From Alicyclobacillus fructus (GTDB lineage: Bacteria; Bacillota; Bacilli; Alicyclobacillales; Alicyclobacillaceae), in assembly GCF_017329605.1 (NCBI RefSeq), contig NZ_JAFMTY010000012.1, positions 24,525-88,524 of the forward strand: a stretch of DNA of 64,000 nt. The letters run 5' to 3'. A program made the translations under genes and the position numbers. Position 1 is the stretch's first letter; every line of letters starts with the position of its first letter. This document shows positions 61,032 to 64,000 of the stretch, piece after piece. The notes under the pieces were generated by a model. The model was not told the DNA's origin. It saw only the letters and a program-made list of their open reading frames with translations, and searched no databases.

Positions 61032-61253
61032 TCACAGTGCCAAAGCCGATAGCCAAATCAGCTTCATCTGCTCCACATAGCGCCGATAGGCATCGTCCTC
61101 GACCTCCGTCTGGACGATCTCGCGCTCACACGCGTCGCAGATGAGTTGGCCGCACACCCGCATGCCCTCTTGTCCGGCGCGGCCGCAGATGATACAGCCG
61201 TCCGACGGACGGGCTGCGCGCCACATCTCCTCAAGATCCGCCGTCTCTTTCAT
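61032..61253 (-). CDS. gin: Sigma-G inhibitor Gin (CsfB)
   Basis: Gin binds and inhibits sigma-G (and sigma-E) to prevent untimely activity during sporulation. The 73-residue product has two CxxC pairs, GCIICGRAG and LICDACERE, for one zinc, then the conserved tail DDAYRRYVEQMKLIWL. It lies upstream of the YaaO/tmk run as csfB does in B. subtilis. Confidence 0.88.
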   Translation of the reverse strand: MKETADLEEMWRAARPSDGCIICGRAGQEGMRVCGQLICDACEREIVQTEVEDDAYRRYVEQMKLIWLSALAL

Positions 61254-61432
61254 CGCATCCTCACCTTCTCAGAGAGGCCATGTCGAAGTTACCCACATGT
61301 CCATTGTTGCACGAAATCCACCGCGGCATACGCCCGCGCTCAAAATGCCCCGAACGGACTCATGCCAACGTATGCCGTACCTTGCGGGCGGTGCCCAGAC
61401 CGCGGCGGATTCGGGCTTCCAATGAAGCTGCA

Positions 61433-61441
61433 TGCTATAAT
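61433..61441 (+). promoter_or_regulatory. Extended -10 promoter of the SpoVB-like gene
   Basis: TGCTATAAT is a perfect extended -10 element 23 bases before the GTG start. No good -35 is present, which such promoters do not need. The 5' leader would be only about 17 bases. Confidence 0.55.
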
Positions 61442-61464
61442 CTCTTCGAAATGGGGGTGGAGAG

Positions 61465-63159
61465 GTGAATTCGCCCGGATCGGGTACGGCCAAACTGGCT
61501 CGCGGAACCTCTCTGTACGTGATCTGCGTGGCTCTGGCCAAAGTGCTGGGGCTGGTCTGGGTCATACCCGTGACCGCGATCATCGGACCGACAGGCAACG
61601 GCATCTATGGCAACGCGTATGCCGTTTACAATATCCTTCAGCAACTCGCCACCGCGGGCTTCCCGCTCGCGATGGGCAAGCTTATCGCCGAGCGCAGAGC
61701 GCGCGGAGAGCGCGCGGTGGTCGAACACATCTACCGCGTGACCATGCGCTCGCTCATGATCTTCAGCGTCTGCGCGTTTGTCCTGATGTGGTTCGGAGCG
61801 CCGCTGTTTGCGCACATGGTCTCGCTCAAGGACAGCGCGGCATCCGTGGAACAGAACGTGCCCAGCATTCGCGCGGTGTCGTTGATGCTCCTCGTCATCC
61901 CAGCGATGAGCGGTCTGCGCGGTTACCTGCAAGGCTTTCAGCGGCTCGAGGGCCCCGCGTACTCCCAGACCTTCGAGCAGTTGTTCCGCGTCATCGCGAT
62001 GGTAGTAGGCGCTTACCTCGTCGTGGACGTGTGGCACCGCGATCGCGCGGTCTACGGCGCAGCCGCGGCGACGTTCGGCGGATTCGTCGGGGGACTCGCA
62101 GGCCTCATCCTGCTCGTCGCCTATGCGCTTCCCGTTCGCAGGCGCGAGCGCCCGCTGGGCTATGACGACAGCCCTTTTCGAAGTGGGCAAATTCTGCGCA
62201 TGGTGTATCGGATTGCGCTTCCGGTCAGCCTGGGCGGCCTCGTGGTGCCGATTGCCAACCTGGTCGACTCGTGGACCGTGACCAACCTGCTGCAGGCGAG
62301 CGGCGAAAGTTACGCGCAGGCGGTCGCCGACTACGGCATTTTGACCCGCCAGGCCATGTACCTCGTCATGCTGCCCATGTCGTTCGCCTACGCCATCGGG
62401 GTCTCGGTGCTGCCAAGCGTTTCCACGGCTAAGGCCAAGCGGAGCCAGGCGGATTTGCAGGCCAACATCGTCTTCACGCTGCGAACGATGTTCCTCATGA
62501 GCTTCCCGACGTCGGCGGCGCTGCTCGTGCTGAGCCGCCCCATTAACCTGGCTTTGTTCGGGACGACGGCCGGATCGGACATCATCTCCACCGTCTCGTT
62601 CATGAGCATCTTCGCCAGCATGGAACTCATCTCGACGTACGTGCTGCAGGGGCTCGGCAAGATGTATCGGCCCGTGCGCAACATGTTCATCGGGCTCGGC
62701 ATCAAGACCGCACTCAACTTCGCGCTCATCCTGACGCTGCACCACGCCATTGGTGCAGCCCTCGCCACGACGTTCGGCTACATCGTCTCGTCTCTTCTCA
62801 ACGTGGCGGCCGTGCGCAAGTATGGTCAGGTGCGCTTCTCGCTGCGCCGTCTGATGCGGCCCTTTTTCCGATCGGCGCTGGTCGCCGCCATCGTGATGTT
62901 TGGCGCGGACGAAGGGCTCGGGCATCTTTTGCGCGCGGGACACGGCCTGGAAGGGCGGCTGGATGCCGTCATGGAACTGGTGATTGCCGGTGGGTTGGGC
63001 GCGCTGGTCTACCTCCTGCTCGTGGCGCGATCCGGCGTGATGACCGAGGAGGAGTTCCGCAGCGTGCCAGGCGTGGGGAAGTACCTGGGCAAAGTGGCGC
63101 GCAAATTGCGCAAGCCGCCCCGGCGGCCCGGCACGGAGCGGCTACGCAAGTACCCATAA
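61465..63159 (+). CDS. SpoVB/MurJ-like polysaccharide flippase (MOP superfamily)
   Basis: The 564-residue membrane protein has about 14 predicted helices and belongs to the PST/SpoVB branch of the MOP exporters, which flip lipid-linked saccharides (peptidoglycan or other glycan precursors). Visible family features are TSLYVICVALAKVLGLVW at the start, GNGIYGNAYAVYNILQQL near residue 46, LRGYLQGFQRLEGPAYSQ near 152 and VTNLLQASGESYAQAVADYG near 275. The start is GTG with GGGGGTGGAG just upstream. It is inserted between bofA and gin on the opposite strand and overlaps bofA tail-to-tail by 18 bases. Substrate unknown. Confidence 0.85.
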   Translation: MNSPGSGTAKLARGTSLYVICVALAKVLGLVWVIPVTAIIGPTGNGIYGNAYAVYNILQQLATAGFPLAMGKLIAERRARGERAVVEHIYRVTMRSLMIFSVCAFVLMWFGAPLFAHMVSLKDSAASVEQNVPSIRAVSLMLLVIPAMSGLRGYLQGFQRLEGPAYSQTFEQLFRVIAMVVGAYLVVDVWHRDRAVYGAAAATFGGFVGGLAGLILLVAYALPVRRRERPLGYDDSPFRSGQILRMVYRIALPVSLGGLVVPIANLVDSWTVTNLLQASGESYAQAVADYGILTRQAMYLVMLPMSFAYAIGVSVLPSVSTAKAKRSQADLQANIVFTLRTMFLMSFPTSAALLVLSRPINLALFGTTAGSDIISTVSFMSIFASMELISTYVLQGLGKMYRPVRNMFIGLGIKTALNFALILTLHHAIGAALATTFGYIVSSLLNVAAVRKYGQVRFSLRRLMRPFFRSALVAAIVMFGADEGLGHLLRAGHGLEGRLDAVMELVIAGGLGALVYLLLVARSGVMTEEEFRSVPGVGKYLGKVARKLRKPPRRPGTERLRKYP

Positions 63160-63411
63160 GTGAAGCACGGCGATCGCGGCGAGCCCAGGCAGCCCGAGAA
63201 AGCCTGCCGCGAGAACGGTGACAGGGTTGATGGGCAGATGAAAGCCGAAATGGCTGCCGATGGCGTCGACGGCCCCTATCAGCACGCAACCGAGCAGGAG
63301 ACCGCGCAGCATCCAGAGCAAGGCGCGACCAGGCTGCTGAAAGAATTGGCTGATCACCAGGGCGCCAAGCACAACGGCGCCGCACCACAGCCAGACGGAT
63401 GAAATGTGCAT
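63142..63411 (-). CDS. bofA: Pro-sigma-K processing inhibitor BofA
   Basis: BofA holds the SpoIVFB protease inactive in the outer forespore membrane until the right stage. The 89-residue product has two membrane helices (about 7-30 and 32-50), the conserved loop IGSHFGFHLPINPVTVLAAG and a C-terminal hydrophobic end GLPGLAAIAVLHLWVLA. It follows the yaaL gene as in B. subtilis. Confidence 0.93.
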   Translation of the reverse strand: MHISSVWLWCGAVVLGALVISQFFQQPGRALLWMLRGLLLGCVLIGAVDAIGSHFGFHLPINPVTVLAAGFLGLPGLAAIAVLHLWVLA

Positions 63412-63429
63412 GGACGACCCTCCCCCGCG

Positions 63430-63807
63430 TCATTCGACGCGCCACTCGTCGGAGGTCCAGTCGAATTCAGGGCCGTCGAACGAGATCCCATACTCGCGCG
63501 CGAGTCGAAACAGATAATTGAGTTGCCGCTCCGCGGCGCTTATGCGGAAGACGACGTGATCGATGAGGAGCGGATCCGAGACGGTTTCAAATTGGCGCCG
63601 CGCGATCTCGAGCTCGCGCCAACTCTTCAAGATTTCGCGCAGAAACCGCTGACGATCCAGCAGATCCGGTCGATCGGGCAAATGCGGCTCGGATGGCGTG
63701 CTGCGCTCGGCGCCAGGCAACGCGGAGGCGCCGAACCGCCTGCGCGCCCATGGCAGAACGGTGTGCGTAGAGGTGTGTGGGGACGACTTCGGGTCCGATG
63801 GCGTCAC
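63430..63807 (-). CDS. yaaL: YaaL-like protein (DUF2508)
   Basis: This small helical protein of unknown function lies between recR and bofA in many spore formers; here only bofA is in view. Residues about 55-110 match the family: FLREILKSWRELEIARRQF, VSDPLLIDHVVFRISAAERQ and LNYLFRLAREYG. The first 45 residues are poorly conserved and Pro/Arg-rich, so the true start may lie further in. Confidence 0.78.
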   Translation of the reverse strand: MTPSDPKSSPHTSTHTVLPWARRRFGASALPGAERSTPSEPHLPDRPDLLDRQRFLREILKSWRELEIARRQFETVSDPLLIDHVVFRISAAERQLNYLFRLAREYGISFDGPEFDWTSDEWRVE

Positions 63808-63839
63808 GCTCCGGTCCCTCCCTTGTCCAAGTTAATACA

Positions 63840-63977
63840 TCATAGGCGGGAGAGAGCCGGAATATGACTAAGGGCCAAATACCATGCCAAGTACTCGCCA
63901 TGAGCCTTTTGCAGAATGACTGATTCCATCGCGAGCGAAAACGACGCACACTTCTCGTGAAAGATAACACATGCCAT
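63840..63977 (-). CDS. Possible small protein (45 aa)
   Basis: An ATG at 63977 has AAAAGGA 6 bases upstream and opens a 45-codon frame starting MACVIFHEKCASFSLAME and ending LSHIPALSRL. No family is recognised and codon use is not clearly coding. It might be a fragment of a longer gene. The remaining 23 bases to the window edge hold nothing I can name. Confidence 0.3.
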   Translation of the reverse strand: MACVIFHEKCASFSLAMESVILQKAHGEYLAWYLALSHIPALSRL

Positions 63978-64000
63978 AAAAATCCTTTTCTGTTGTGTGG

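Overview
The window is high-GC DNA from an endospore-forming Firmicute, and I infer Alicyclobacillus or a close relative. The support is gene content and order: sporulation genes (fin, spoVG, sspF, veg, yabG, gin, bofA) sit among housekeeping genes in the order known from the origin-proximal part of the Bacillus subtilis chromosome, while the DNA is GC-rich and carries genes unusual for Bacillus. No rRNA, tRNA, transposase, integrase or CRISPR array was seen.

Three blocks are visible. Left block (1-14,100, minus strand): mfd (3' part cut by the window edge), fin, pth, prs, glmU, spoVG, ridA, purR, ispE, then a cyanophycin synthetase/cyanophycinase pair, then sspF, veg and yabG. Right block (50,340-64,000, mostly minus): rsmA, rnmV, tatD and metG with a T-box leader; abrB; rsmI, yabA, ricT, holB, darA, tmk, a YaaO-like decarboxylase, a small membrane protein, gin; a SpoVB-like flippase on the plus strand; bofA and yaaL. 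In B. subtilis these two blocks are contiguous, joined at rsmA-yabG.

The middle block (14,100-50,340) separates them and is accessory. It holds a glycosyltransferase, a YkuK-like protein and a phosphatase. Next comes a fatty-acid locus with an APH-type kinase, an IclR regulator, a split MaoC dehydratase pair, an acyl-CoA ligase, two acyl-CoA dehydrogenases and two SDRs; its kinase and one dehydrogenase look like the two halves of the animal ACAD10/ACAD11 proteins that break down 4-hydroxy acids. Then come an SLH-domain surface protein; an alcohol/aldehyde dehydrogenase pair with an AarF/UbiB kinase; and a class D sortase with its apparent substrate, which has 19-residue repeats and a 45-triplet collagen-like Gly-X-Thr stretch. 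A second beta-oxidation operon follows (thiolase, SDR, enoyl-CoA hydratase, two overlapping acyl-CoA dehydrogenases, ligase, SCP2 protein). After it come an ACT-domain malic enzyme, a GAF-LuxR regulator, a cluster of three related secreted-type proteins with a DUF6114-like membrane protein, a lipase-like hydrolase and an R2-like ligand-binding oxidase.

Most genes are tightly packed, and many neighbours overlap by 4 bases (ATGA/GTGA). Candidate sporulation-sigma promoters are readable for spoVG (sigma-H), sspF (sigma-G) and yabG (sigma-K), and hairpin terminators bound several units. All family names come from my reading of motifs and recollection of families; no database search was run.
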